A stretch of 46,731 nucleotides of DNA from SIAF01 sp046152955 (GCA_046152955.1 JBJXGA010000127.1:1-46731), one strand, 5' to 3'; shown: positions 15,601 to 25,283, counted from the stretch's first letter. Notes: a model not told the origin generated them from the letters alone. Translations and numbers: made by a program.

Positions 15601-17232
15601 CTAAAAGTGGAACAGCCAGCCCGCGACGTCGCTCGCGACACCGCTGATCGGATCGACGAACAGGCCCAGCGCCAGAACCGGCGCCGAGACGAGCAGGGCG
15701 TACCGCCCGCCGTCGGAATTCAATGTCATCTGAACTGGTCGCGCCCCGTCTGGCAGCGGGGTGATGAACATGTAACGCAGAATCCGCACGTAGTAGAACA
15801 GGCTGAAGACGGTGTTGATCAGCCCCACCACCAGGACGCCCCACATCACCGGATGATACTGCGCCGCTTCCACGACGCCGTAAAACACCATGAACTTTCC
15901 GGCAAAGCCCCCCATCGGAGGCAGCCCAATCAGGCTGAAAACGCAGACCAGCATACAGACTGCGAGCAGGGGGGATTGCTTGATCAGTCCCGAGTAGTCG
16001 GCGATCTCTTCGCTGAAGGTTTGGTTGCGAATCAGCGCCACAATGGCGAAGGCCCCCAGGTTCATGAAGAAATAGACCGACAGGTAATACAAGAGACCCT
16101 GCACGCAATAGGTCGCCGAGGCGGCGCGGTCCTGGATCGCCGCGTGCGAGCCCGCCGGAGCGTTCAAAATGACCATCATCGCCGCGACGGCCATCAGCAT
16201 GTATCCGGCATGGGCGATCGTGGAATAGGCCAGGAGCCGCTTAATATTGGTTTGGGCATAGGCGGTGAGATTCCCGTAGGTCGCCGTCAGAGCAGCAACC
16301 ACCCCCAGGCCAATGCCGACATTGAGATACAACTGCGACAGTTCGCCGTGTCCCCCGGACGTCCCGGTGAGCGCCAGACAAAACCGGACGAGCAATGCGA
16401 ACGCTGCCCCCTTGCTGGCGACCGACAGATAGCCTCCGACTTCAGCCGCCGCCCCTTCAAAGGCGTCCGGGCACCAGAAGTGGAAGGGGAACAGCGACAA
16501 TTTGAAGGCCACTCCGACCAGCACCATCAAGATGCCGAAGGCGAGCGTGCGGACCGCCGGATCGGCCAGGTGCGCATGCTGGTGAGCGAACGTCGCCAGC
16601 GCCTGCGCCATGGAGGGCAAGTGGGCCGTCCCCAGCAGTCCCGCCAAAAGACTGATGCCATACAACATGACCCCCGCCGCTCCCGCGCCGTAGACGACGT
16701 ACTTGAGCGCCGCTTCGCTCGAATCGCGTCTCCCTTTCAGGAACCCGACCATGGCGTAACTGGGAACGCTGGTCATTTCCACCGCCAGAAACACCATCAG
16801 CAGATGGTTGGCGCTGGCCATCAGCGTCATCCCCAGCGTGGAACCCAGCAGCAGGACGTAAAAATCGGGGGCGTCTTCTTCGTCGGGAATTCCGCTGATG
16901 AGCGTCAGATACTCGACGAACAGCAAGAACAACAACAGGAATACGCGGAAAAAGACGGTGAACGGATCGTACAGCAGCAGGCCCGTGAACATCGGTTGCG
17001 ACACCACATGGGTCGCTTCTCGAAAGTCAAAAAACTGCCGGGCGGCAAACGCCAGCGCCGCCACCGTGCCGATGATCGCCACCATCGAACCCGGCAACTG
17101 CCGGTCGGCGCCAAACAGACGCACCAGCAACAGCGCCACGATCGTGGCCACCAGACACAACTCCGGCGCAAAATGCGGCAGCGACTGCTGCGTATCGGCC
17201 GTCAAGCGGGTGATGAGGTCGGCAAAATTCAT
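15601..17232 (-). CDS. nuoN: NADH-quinone oxidoreductase subunit N
   Basis: An antiporter-like, proton-translocating membrane subunit of respiratory complex I (543 residues, about 14 membrane segments; the E. coli protein is shorter). The family core FWCPDAFEGAAAEVGGYLS and VASKGAAFALLVRF corresponds to the conserved TM7-TM8 region, and NIKRLLAYSTIAHAGYMLMA is the NuoN/M/L signature with the functional lysine. It acts with NuoL and NuoM in the distal membrane arm. It is the last nuo gene, 133 nt after nuoM. Confidence 0.96.
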   Translation of the reverse strand: MNFADLITRLTADTQQSLPHFAPELCLVATIVALLLVRLFGADRQLPGSMVAIIGTVAALAFAARQFFDFREATHVVSQPMFTGLLLYDPFTVFFRVFLLLFLLFVEYLTLISGIPDEEDAPDFYVLLLGSTLGMTLMASANHLLMVFLAVEMTSVPSYAMVGFLKGRRDSSEAALKYVVYGAGAAGVMLYGISLLAGLLGTAHLPSMAQALATFAHQHAHLADPAVRTLAFGILMVLVGVAFKLSLFPFHFWCPDAFEGAAAEVGGYLSVASKGAAFALLVRFCLALTGTSGGHGELSQLYLNVGIGLGVVAALTATYGNLTAYAQTNIKRLLAYSTIAHAGYMLMAVAAMMVILNAPAGSHAAIQDRAASATYCVQGLLYYLSVYFFMNLGAFAIVALIRNQTFSEEIADYSGLIKQSPLLAVCMLVCVFSLIGLPPMGGFAGKFMVFYGVVEAAQYHPVMWGVLVVGLINTVFSLFYYVRILRYMFITPLPDGARPVQMTLNSDGGRYALLVSAPVLALGLFVDPISGVASDVAGWLFHF

Positions 17233-17365
17233 TGCATTCCCTGAGGGACTTTCCCGGTGCGTTTCGTCGTCGCTTCGTGGTCTGGTTGTTGTCTGTGGCG
17301 TGCGTCTTCAGGAGCCTTGAGCCAGCCTGCACATCCAACGTGCTGACTCTCCGAGTTCCGGGGCC

Positions 17366-18958
17366 CTACCGGCCAGTCAGTGTCGTCATCACCTGCACCA
17401 GCCCCTTCGCCGTACTCAGGTTGTCGACCAGCAGGTTCACCGACTCGCGCATCTTCGAAAAGATCAATTCCGGGTAAACCCCCAGCAGGATGCACAGGAA
17501 CAACAGGAGCGCCGCTATTCCCATTTCTCGTTCAGTGATGGGGGTGATGGCCTCGGCGTGCGGACCTTTGTACCGTGCTCCCAGGTACACCCGCTGCACG
17601 GCCCACAGAATGTATCCAGCGGTGAGGATCACTCCCGAAGCGGCCACGATGGCGTACACCGGGTTGTAATTCCAACTCGCCAAGACGGTGAACACTTCGC
17701 CAATGAACCCGCACAGCCCGGGAAGTCCCAGTCCGGCGAAGAAGATTCCGACCGCCAGTCCGCTGTACAGCGGCATCAAGCCCATCAGTCCGCCGAACTG
17801 GTTCAGATCGCGATGGTGGACCCGCTCGTAAATCACCCCCACCATAAAGAACATGCCGGGGGACGAAATTCCGTGGGCGATCATCTGGAACATGGCCCCA
17901 TTGATTCCCATTTTCCAGTAATCGGCCCCCACCGTTTCCCCACTCGATTCGGTGAGTTTCCAGATGGCGATCCCCAGCAGCACGTAGCCCATGTGGCTCA
18001 CTGAACTGTAGGCGACCAGGCGTTTGAAGTCGGTCTGCGCCATGGCGGCGAACGCCCCATAGATGATGCTCACCACCCCCAGGATCACCAGGGCGTGCGC
18101 TGCATAATAGGCGCCGATCGGGCAGATCGGGAAGGCAATACGGATGATCCCGTAGCCCCCCATCTTCAGGAGCACACCCGCCAGAATCATACTGATCGGG
18201 GTGGGGGCTTCGACGTGCGCGTCGGGCAACCAGGTATGGAAGGGAAACACCGGGACTTTGATGGCAAAGCCGATAAACAGCAGGATGAAGGCGATGATCT
18301 GCACATTCGGGCTGAATGTCGCTCCCAGATCCCGCCCCTGGCCGATCCGCGCCAGCGCCAGGATGTCGAACGTCTTGCCGACCGTGCTGCCGGCGCTGTC
18401 AAAGTAGAACATGATCAACGCGATCAACATCAGCACGCTGCCCACGAGCGTGTACAGGAAGAACTTGATCGCCGCATACTCGCGCCGCGGCCCTCCCCAC
18501 ACGCCGATCAGGAAGTACATCGGCAACAGCATCACTTCCCAGAAGACGTAGAACAGGAAGAAGTCGAGCGACAGAAAGACCCCCAGCATCCCCGTTTCCA
18601 GCAGCAGGAACAGCACCAGGTAGCCCTTGACCCCCTTGGTGATGCTGTTCGACGCGAGCAGCGCCAGAAAACTGATCAGGCTGGTCAGCAGCACCAGGGG
18701 CAGGCTGATCCCATCCACGCCCAACTGATAGTTCACGTTCCAGGTGCTGATCCAGGAGACGTTGACGCTCATCTGCATCTCGGCGATCGACGGGTCGAAC
18801 CGCTCCCAGGCGATGGCCGACAGGACGAGCGTCAGGAGCGCGAATCCATTGGCGATCGTGCGCAACGTTGCTTCGTTCTTGGAATTCCAAAAGGCCACCA
18901 CGATCGCCCCCACCGTCGGAGCGAAAATGATGCTGCTTAAGAGTGCCGCGTCGTTCAT
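17366..18958 (-). CDS. nuoM: NADH-quinone oxidoreductase subunit M
   Basis: A 530-residue antiporter-like subunit of the complex I membrane arm. Signatures are FHTWLPDAHVEAPTPISM followed by ILAGVLLKMGGYG, and FKRLVAYSSVSHMGYVLLG. The glutamate of FYVFWEVMLLPMYFLIG is the conserved TM5 Glu used in proton transfer. It starts with ATG 18958, 65 nt after the nuoL stop. Length and topology fit the family. Confidence 0.97.
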   Translation of the reverse strand: MNDAALLSSIIFAPTVGAIVVAFWNSKNEATLRTIANGFALLTLVLSAIAWERFDPSIAEMQMSVNVSWISTWNVNYQLGVDGISLPLVLLTSLISFLALLASNSITKGVKGYLVLFLLLETGMLGVFLSLDFFLFYVFWEVMLLPMYFLIGVWGGPRREYAAIKFFLYTLVGSVLMLIALIMFYFDSAGSTVGKTFDILALARIGQGRDLGATFSPNVQIIAFILLFIGFAIKVPVFPFHTWLPDAHVEAPTPISMILAGVLLKMGGYGIIRIAFPICPIGAYYAAHALVILGVVSIIYGAFAAMAQTDFKRLVAYSSVSHMGYVLLGIAIWKLTESSGETVGADYWKMGINGAMFQMIAHGISSPGMFFMVGVIYERVHHRDLNQFGGLMGLMPLYSGLAVGIFFAGLGLPGLCGFIGEVFTVLASWNYNPVYAIVAASGVILTAGYILWAVQRVYLGARYKGPHAEAITPITEREMGIAALLLFLCILLGVYPELIFSKMRESVNLLVDNLSTAKGLVQVMTTLTGR

Positions 18959-19023
18959 TGTGTCGAGCCGTAAACTGTGTCTTCGAACCTATGGAACTCA
19001 GAACTTTGCCAGGCGCCTGGGAT

Positions 19024-21522
19024 TCAGGATGCGAAAATTTGCACGATTACCCAAATTCCCAGCACTCCGACAACGATAAACATCACGTATTGCCTCAACT
19101 TCCCGGTCTGGAGCAGCCGGAGCACTCCTCCGGTGGCCTGCGTGACCCCTCCCACCCAGTTGACCAAGCCATCGACGATTTGTTCGTCGAACATCCGATC
19201 CCAGCGGGCCACCCCCACGGCCCCCTTGGCCAAGCCGTGCAGGATGCCATCGAACACCACCTTATCGCAAGCGGTGCACCATTTGGCCACCACATGCACG
19301 GGGCGGACGAACATCACGTCATACAATTCGTCAAACCACCACTTCTCTGCCAGGAACGTGTGCAGCGCGGCAAACTGCCGCTTCACCTCCCCCGGATCGA
19401 CCAGGCGGATGCCGTAGAACAAATAGGCTGTCACCGCGCCAATCAACGCCACGATCAGGGCGTATCTTCCCGCCTGGGTATGCCGCGCATGAATCGCGTC
19501 GTGACTGGGAAGCGCCAAGCCCCCTGGAACGGCCGCGTCCACTCCCTCGGCGACGCCAGCCGGCTCGCTGGCCGACAACAGGAGGTACAACGGCCCTTTT
19601 TCTCCTTTGACCGCCACGAAGGCCGCCAGGAGCGACAGCGTCAGGAGCGGCACAGTCATCACCCAGGGAGATTCGTGGGCGTGATCATACACATGGTGAT
19701 CGCGCGGCTCTCCGGCAAACGTGTAGAACCAGAGGCGGAACATGTAGAACGCCGTGATTCCCGCTCCCACCAGCGGGGCATAGAAAAGCAGAAAGTGCGA
19801 TCGATTCAAATCGGCAAACGTCATCGCCGTGGCCACAATCGCGTCTTTGGAGTGATATCCCGAGAAGGCAATGACACCCAGATCGCCCAACTTGAACGGA
19901 ATCGCCAGACCGGCAATGGCGATCACCCCCACGAGCATCGTGTAGGCGGTGATCGGCATCTTGCGTCGCAGTCCCCCCATCTGGGGCATTTCCTGCACAT
20001 GGTGGCACCCGTAGATGACGCTTCCCGACGCCAGAAACATGAGCGACTTGAAGAACGCATGGGTGATCAGGTGGAACAGTCCGGCCCCCCAGCCTCCCAC
20101 GCCGATTCCCAGCATCATGTAGCCCAACTGACTGATCGTCGAATAAGCCAGAACCCGTTTGATGTCGGTGGCGACGATGGCGATCGTCGCCGCCAAAAAC
20201 AGAGTGATGCAGCCCACATAGGCGATCGTCAGCAGCACCTCGGGGGTGAACATCGGATAGAACCGCCCCGCCAGGTACACACCGGCGGCGACCATCGTCG
20301 CCGAGTGGACCAGCGCGGAGACCGGCGTCGGTCCTTCCATCGCGTCGGGCAACCACGTCTGCAATGGAAACTGGGCGCTCTTCCCCACGCAACCGGCGAA
20401 TACCCCCAGGCCAGCGGTCACCAGCAGGAAGTAAGGAATCGTTCGTGTCTCGCGCGGCGTGACGACAGCACCGGTCGCTTCGATCCCGTCATCCAGAAAG
20501 ACTCGATCCCCGGAACTGCTCAGCCGCATATTCCCATCGCCATCGCGGAGCATGTTGAACACGCCGGGGGTCGCTTCCCCCGCTTCAGTCCGCGAGGCGA
20601 ACTGGAACGTTCCGAAATAGGTCCAGACGATCATCAGGCCGATCAGGAACCCGAAGTCCCCCACCCGGTTCATAATGAACGCCTTGTTGGCGGCGTTCGA
20701 GGCACTCTTGCGTTCGGTATAGAACCCGATCAGGAAGTAGCTGCACACTCCCACCAGTTCCCAGAAGATGAACACCAGGAGCAAGTTCCCCGCCAGCACC
20801 AGCCCCAGCATCGAAAAGCTGAACAGCGAGAGAAAGGCGAAGAACCGATAGAACCGACCAGGGCGGTGCAGGTGTCCCTGCGGCGTGTGAACCTGGTGAT
20901 CGACATAATCGTCGGTCAACTCCTCGCTCATGTAGCCGATGGCGAACAGATGAATCAGCGAGGCGATGAACGTGACCATGGTGAACATCACCAGCGTCAG
21001 GCTGTCGATGTACCAATCGACCGAGATCCGCAATTCGCCGAATCGCGCCAGGACATAATGCGTTCCGGAAAACGACTTGGGATAATGCGGTGGCTTGGCC
21101 TCGCCGGCGTCGTCTTGATGCGCAGAGGGAGCCGCACCGGCCACGGCGTCTGAACGTTCGGTGTGCTCGCCGTCATGCGCCTGCGCCTCTTCATGGCCGG
21201 GGGTCTCTTGGTGCCCGGCGGCCACCTCATGCCCGGAGGGGGCGGCATGGGCGCCACCCGCACCATGTTCCGGAGGCGGCTGCAGCGCGGCCCAGCCGGT
21301 CTGAGTTCCCCAATAGACGAGCGACGACGCGCTGCACAGGAATGCGATTCCGATGCAGGCGACGGCGATGTACGCGGCGGTTTTGCTCTGGCGGGTGCCC
21401 CAGAAGCCCCCGAAAATCTCGACCGCGAAGCCGGCCAGCGGCAACAGCCACGCGATCGTCAACAGCGCCGCGAGCGTTTGTCCCAGTTGTGTCGCATCCG
21501 AAGGCATAATCGGTTCAATCAC
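19024..21522 (-). CDS. nuoL: NADH-quinone oxidoreductase subunit L (with His-rich insertion)
   Basis: The largest antiporter-like subunit of complex I. Hallmarks include DSLTLVMFTMVTFIASLIHLF, FIFWELVGVCSYFLIGFY, LQTWLPDAMEGPTPVSALVHS and IKRVLAYSTISQLGYMMLG; the C-terminal amphipathic and final helices are also present. The start is GTG 21522, overlapping the nuoK stop as GTGA; ATG 21507 is an alternative. At 832 residues it is about 200 longer than E. coli NuoL. Two insertions account for much of this: residues 82-146, a Gly/Ala/His/Glu-rich loop with nine histidines just after the second hydrophobic segment, and an acidic segment around residues 310-360 (MLRDGDGNMRLSSSGDRVF). Confidence 0.96.
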   Translation of the reverse strand: MIEPIMPSDATQLGQTLAALLTIAWLLPLAGFAVEIFGGFWGTRQSKTAAYIAVACIGIAFLCSASSLVYWGTQTGWAALQPPPEHGAGGAHAAPSGHEVAAGHQETPGHEEAQAHDGEHTERSDAVAGAAPSAHQDDAGEAKPPHYPKSFSGTHYVLARFGELRISVDWYIDSLTLVMFTMVTFIASLIHLFAIGYMSEELTDDYVDHQVHTPQGHLHRPGRFYRFFAFLSLFSFSMLGLVLAGNLLLVFIFWELVGVCSYFLIGFYTERKSASNAANKAFIMNRVGDFGFLIGLMIVWTYFGTFQFASRTEAGEATPGVFNMLRDGDGNMRLSSSGDRVFLDDGIEATGAVVTPRETRTIPYFLLVTAGLGVFAGCVGKSAQFPLQTWLPDAMEGPTPVSALVHSATMVAAGVYLAGRFYPMFTPEVLLTIAYVGCITLFLAATIAIVATDIKRVLAYSTISQLGYMMLGIGVGGWGAGLFHLITHAFFKSLMFLASGSVIYGCHHVQEMPQMGGLRRKMPITAYTMLVGVIAIAGLAIPFKLGDLGVIAFSGYHSKDAIVATAMTFADLNRSHFLLFYAPLVGAGITAFYMFRLWFYTFAGEPRDHHVYDHAHESPWVMTVPLLTLSLLAAFVAVKGEKGPLYLLLSASEPAGVAEGVDAAVPGGLALPSHDAIHARHTQAGRYALIVALIGAVTAYLFYGIRLVDPGEVKRQFAALHTFLAEKWWFDELYDVMFVRPVHVVAKWCTACDKVVFDGILHGLAKGAVGVARWDRMFDEQIVDGLVNWVGGVTQATGGVLRLLQTGKLRQYVMFIVVGVLGIWVIVQIFAS

Positions 21523-21830
21523 CCTTGCAGTTCATCGGCGCGATCGACGTCGATCGTCAAATGGTTGTTGTAGAAGTTGAGCGCAATCGCCAGCGCGATG
21601 GCCGCCTCGGCCGCCGCCAGGACGATCACAAACAGCGACATCACCTGCCCGTCGAGCGCCAGCGGCGTGAAACGGGCAAAGGCCACCAGATTCAGATTCG
21701 CTCCGTTGAGCACCAACTCCACCCCCATCAACACGCCGATCGCATTCCGTTTCGTGGCCATGCAGACCACGCCGCAGACGAACAGCACGCCGGCGATGAA
21801 CAGGTAAAAATTGAGGTCAACGGGTGTCAT
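21519..21830 (-). CDS. nuoK: NADH-quinone oxidoreductase subunit K
   Basis: A 103-residue protein with three membrane helices, the MrpC-like subunit of complex I. GVLMGVELVLNGANLNLVAF carries the conserved TM2 glutamate, and VIVLAAAEAAIALAIALNFY the TM3 glutamate region. It ends within the GTGA overlap with nuoL and begins 17 nt after nuoJ, so the genes are expected to be on one transcript. Confidence 0.96.
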   Translation of the reverse strand: MTPVDLNFYLFIAGVLFVCGVVCMATKRNAIGVLMGVELVLNGANLNLVAFARFTPLALDGQVMSLFVIVLAAAEAAIALAIALNFYNNHLTIDVDRADELQG

Positions 21831-21847
21831 GGAACGGACTCGTCGAT

Positions 21848-22501
21848 TCAGGAAGTGGCAGGAGGAGTTTCCGGTTTGCGGCGCTTGGCCCGGGCCAGGT
21901 AAGCCGCACCGATCAGCACCACCAGGAGATGGACGGAAACGATTTCAAACGGCAGGAGGTAGCCGGAACTGAGCGGAGATGTCGCCGCCTCTCCCAGATC
22001 CTTATCGGGCCGCGCTCCCAAAAAACTCAGCCCCAAAGCCCGCGTGGTGTTCCCCTCTTCCGGAGGATTGAAGCCCTTGGCGACCCCTCCGTGGAGCGGC
22101 GGTGCGCTGACCTCTCCCCAGTCCACAGCGCAGGCGGAATACAGAATCAGCGACAACAGCGCTGCCCCAATCACCCCCGCCAGCACTCCTTCCCCAGGAC
22201 TGGTCTTGATGCTCAGGTACGGACCGCTGGCAGTGAGCATCACACCGAAGATCAACAGCACCAGCGTGCCGCCGACATACACCAACAGTTGCGTCGCCCC
22301 GACGAAATCGGCATTCAGTGAAAAGAAGAGGCCAGCGGTGCATCCCAGCGACACGATCAGCCAAAAAGCCATTCGCGCCACGTTCTGACTCACCACCACC
22401 GCGACTGCTGCCGCCACCGTGGCGATCCCAAACACCCAGACCGATCCATCCTGGCCCAGCCAGAAGATCAAATCGAGTAGCGACTGGAACGCTTCCTTCA
22501 C
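21848..22501 (-). CDS. nuoJ: NADH-quinone oxidoreductase subunit J
   Basis: A 217-residue membrane subunit with five hydrophobic segments. The core GATQLLVYVGGTLVLLIFGVML is the NuoJ TM3 region (pi-bulge helix). The C-terminal third has an extra polar loop (GFNPPEEGNTTRALGL) before the last helix, making it slightly longer than E. coli NuoJ. It starts with GTG 22501, overlapping the nuoH stop codon as GTGA; nuoI, normally placed between nuoH and nuoJ, is absent. Confidence 0.94.
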   Translation of the reverse strand: MKEAFQSLLDLIFWLGQDGSVWVFGIATVAAAVAVVVSQNVARMAFWLIVSLGCTAGLFFSLNADFVGATQLLVYVGGTLVLLIFGVMLTASGPYLSIKTSPGEGVLAGVIGAALLSLILYSACAVDWGEVSAPPLHGGVAKGFNPPEEGNTTRALGLSFLGARPDKDLGEAATSPLSSGYLLPFEIVSVHLLVVLIGAAYLARAKRRKPETPPATS

Positions 22502-23805
22502 GGCTGCACCTCTGTCTTCTCAGGGCCGGATTGTTCCAGACGGGCAGTCGCCTGCCCCTCAGTGGGGGGCGCGGTGCGGGGGAGAATCTCGCGATACCCC
22601 TTATTCCCCATCGGAACGCCGAAATGAATTCCGGCGACCTTCGCTTCGGGCAAGAGCGTCGTTCGTCCCAAGGTTTGATACAGCGCCAAAGGCCACAGCG
22701 TCACCCCCAGAAACAGGAAACAACTGATCGGCAACAAATACTTCAGACAGGTGGTCATCACCTGATCAATTCGCAGCCGGGGCAACGTCCACCGGACCCA
22801 CATCTGCACGAAGACCAACAGGCACCCCTTGGTGATGAACACGCCGCAACCGACCAGGTTGGCGACGTAATTTCCCACCGAAAATCCCCCCAGTGATGCG
22901 ATCGTTCCAGTCCCTCGCAGCGGATCCAGCACTGCTCCTTCCAGCCCAATCCCGGTGGACCAGCCCCCCAGGAACAGCGCCGTGGCAATTCCGCTCACCG
23001 CGAACATGCTGGCGTATTCCGCCATGAAGAAGTACGACCAGCGAATGCCGCTGTACTCCGTATGGAATCCCGCGACCAGTTCGCTTTCGGCCTCCGCCAG
23101 GTCGAACGGCGCCCGTTTGACGCTGGCGGTCGCCACCGTGAAGTACACGAAAAACGCCAGGCAGCAGAACGGATCGTGGAACACCATCCAGTTGGTGAAC
23201 GCCCCCGACTGCATCCGGCTGATGTCCACCATATTGAGCGTCCCCAGCGCCGTCACCGGCACCAGGGCGCAGATCGCCATCGGAATCTCGTAGCTGACCA
23301 CCTGGGCCGCTTCCCGCATTCCGCCAAACAGCGACCATTTGCTCCCGCTGCTGTAACCCGCCAGGATCACGCCGATCACCTCCAGCGACATGACCGCCAG
23401 CATGAAGAAAATTCCCACGTCCAGGTTTTGGGCCACCCACCCGTCGCTCCAGGGGAGCACGATGAACGCCCCGAACGACGCAACGAACACCAGATACGGC
23501 GACGCCCGGAACAGCAGTCGGTCCGCCGCTTCCGGACAGAGATCCTCCTTTTGAATCAGCTTGATGCCGTCCGCCAGCGTCTGCAGCCAGCCGAATTTCC
23601 CCCCCACGCGCGTCGGCCCCAGGCGATCCTGGATGCGACCGGCCACTTTCCGTTCCAGCCAGATGTAGAACAGCGGCGCCACGGCGAAGAAGTGGATGAT
23701 CAACACCGCATGCACCAGCGATGCAATCCCCAACGCCCACACTTCGCTCGGAAGTTTCGACGTCAGGAAGTCAGCGATCGAGCCGGCGGCAAATAGCACA
23801 GTCAT
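22498..23805 (-). CDS. nuoH: NADH-quinone oxidoreductase subunit H
   Basis: The quinone-site subunit linking the peripheral and membrane arms. Signatures are YIWLERKVAGRIQDRLGPTR and KRAPFDLAEAESELVAG, followed by HTEYSGIRWSYFFMAEY. It has eight membrane helices. At 435 residues it is longer than the E. coli protein (325), mainly from a C-terminal tail of about 60 polar residues (GYREILPRTAPPTEG onwards) and internal loops. The start is ATG 23805 (MTVLFAAGS). It is the first nuo gene here; no sign of nuoA-G or nuoI is found on either side. Confidence 0.96.
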   Translation of the reverse strand: MTVLFAAGSIADFLTSKLPSEVWALGIASLVHAVLIIHFFAVAPLFYIWLERKVAGRIQDRLGPTRVGGKFGWLQTLADGIKLIQKEDLCPEAADRLLFRASPYLVFVASFGAFIVLPWSDGWVAQNLDVGIFFMLAVMSLEVIGVILAGYSSGSKWSLFGGMREAAQVVSYEIPMAICALVPVTALGTLNMVDISRMQSGAFTNWMVFHDPFCCLAFFVYFTVATASVKRAPFDLAEAESELVAGFHTEYSGIRWSYFFMAEYASMFAVSGIATALFLGGWSTGIGLEGAVLDPLRGTGTIASLGGFSVGNYVANLVGCGVFITKGCLLVFVQMWVRWTLPRLRIDQVMTTCLKYLLPISCFLFLGVTLWPLALYQTLGRTTLLPEAKVAGIHFGVPMGNKGYREILPRTAPPTEGQATARLEQSGPEKTEVQP

Positions 23806-24136
23806 CCCTTGGCCTTCATGGCGAGAGCCTGTTCTGACAAAGCAAAACGCCGTCAAGCGGGCGGCGTGTCCGAAACAAAGCGTGAACTATGACACAACCG
23901 CGTTGGGGATTCAAGCGACACAATCGCCAATTTCTGCGACCAATTTTCGCGATTCCCAAAGGTGAAAATTGGACTCCGCGAGCGCGCCGTCGCGGCCTTC
24001 TCATCCTCCGGTCAAGCATCACTTCTAGCGGCGACAGATCGGTTTCTCCCCAGCGCGGCGACCCCTCCCGCGCAAGCCGGCGCCCCGGCTTGATTCTCAA
24101 TTCTGAGAAGTCGTGGTGAACGGCTCACCCCAGCGC
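23806..24136. other. intergenic region between caspase-like gene and nuoH
   Basis: About 330 nt without a supported gene. Open frames here have no recognisable protein features. A promoter for nuoHJKLMN probably lies here, but I see no convincing -35/-10 pair. The segment around 23895-23960 is AT-richer than its surroundings, which would fit a regulatory region. Confidence 0.4.
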
Positions 24137-25120
24137 TCACCGTTGCGCCCCCTCAGCGGGGGACTCCACCGGCGCACCCTCGTCGGCCGCATCATACAGC
24201 CGCGCGATTTCCAGCAGGATCGGTTCCAAGAGGTCGAGGTACTCTGCTTCCGACAGTTCGGACTTGCGCTGTTTCGCCGCGGACAGCTCCCATTCCAATT
24301 CTTCGCGGCGAGCGAGGGTCCCCTCGGAGAGCCGCAATTCCTGGTGACTCTTGATGAGCCGCCACTTCGCCGCCTCGCGACCATCCGGCGCGGCCCCTTC
24401 CTTGGCCCGCTTGACGGCGCTAAAACCGCGGAACCAATCGGCCGGGGTTCCCAGTCGATCCCCATTATCGTCCACCAGGGGATGCTCGGTGACCAGCCTC
24501 CCGTTGCTGGCGTAGTATTCGCGGACGTGGGCAGCCGCGAGCAGAAACGCTTCCAACAACGAGGTCTGCTCGTCCTTATCCAGATCCGCCGCCGGATCCA
24601 AAAGCGCCGCGGACAGAAAATCGCCGAACCGGGCAAAGTTGTACTCGTGGCCACTGCGCGTGGCGGTGATGATCACCCGATTCGCCCCGGAGAGCTCGTT
24701 CAGAAAGGGACCGCTGCTGCTGGAGCAATTGACTACCGCCAGCGGCCGTTCCAGGGGCTTCAACCATTCCGCCAATTCTTTGGCGGTGACGTCGTCCCCC
24801 CGCAGATTGAAGCGTGCCGTGCGGCCATCAAACGTTCCATGCCCGATCAGCACCAGCCACACCGGAAGGGAACCATCGGGAGGCAGTTGGGTCAGACGTT
24901 CTCGCAACAACTCACGATCCGCGACTTCACCCATCGGCTCCAACCCCACCGCATGAAACGCCGCATCGCCGCGCTCAGCCGCCAATTTCCAGCGCCCGGC
25001 CCATTCCTGAAACTGTTTCCCATAGGCCGCTTCCCCGTCCGCTCCAACAACGACAATTACATCCGCCTGCCGCGAAGCGCCAAGTCCACAGCACAGGAGA
25101 GCAAAGGCCACGAGCGACAT
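24137..25120 (-). CDS. secreted caspase-like (clan CD) putative cysteine peptidase
   Basis: A 327-residue protein starting at ATG 25120 with GGAG 6 nt upstream. A short signal peptide (MSLVAFALLCCGLGA) suggests export. The clan CD arrangement is visible: a hydrophobic strand ending in VLIGHG with His94, then 38 residues later LAVVNCSSSSGPFL with Cys132, the spacing expected for the caspase/legumain His-Cys dyad. An alternative is that a neighbouring serine is functional. Later parts (TATRSGHEYNFARFG, then ADLDKDEQTSLLEAFLLAA) fit the substrate-pocket and helical regions of C13/C14-like proteins. The last 100 residues are charged and helical. It precedes nuoH on the same strand but with a 330-nt gap. 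Activity and substrate unknown. Confidence 0.75.
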   Translation of the reverse strand: MSLVAFALLCCGLGASRQADVIVVVGADGEAAYGKQFQEWAGRWKLAAERGDAAFHAVGLEPMGEVADRELLRERLTQLPPDGSLPVWLVLIGHGTFDGRTARFNLRGDDVTAKELAEWLKPLERPLAVVNCSSSSGPFLNELSGANRVIITATRSGHEYNFARFGDFLSAALLDPAADLDKDEQTSLLEAFLLAAAHVREYYASNGRLVTEHPLVDDNGDRLGTPADWFRGFSAVKRAKEGAAPDGREAAKWRLIKSHQELRLSEGTLARREELEWELSAAKQRKSELSEAEYLDLLEPILLEIARLYDAADEGAPVESPAEGAQR

Positions 25121-25283
25121 CAGGAGCTCCAGTTCAAGCGGTCCGCATCCAGCGCTATCCTATGTCATTCAGGCGGTAACAACCACCCATCCGCGCGCCC
25201 TGGAGTGCGGCGATTCATCGCCGCTTTTCGTTTGCCAAAGAATCGGCCTGCGAAGAACAGGTGAGACTCTGACGGGGGATTTA

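Noticed and set aside
15544..17244. Open frame of 566 codons on the plus strand
   Set aside because: Antisense to nuoN, with the same artefactual polar composition.
18943..21153. Open frame of 736 codons on the plus strand
   Set aside because: Lies antisense to nuoL; rich in His, Arg, Gln and Asp as expected from the complement of membrane-protein codons in GC-rich DNA. No domain is visible.
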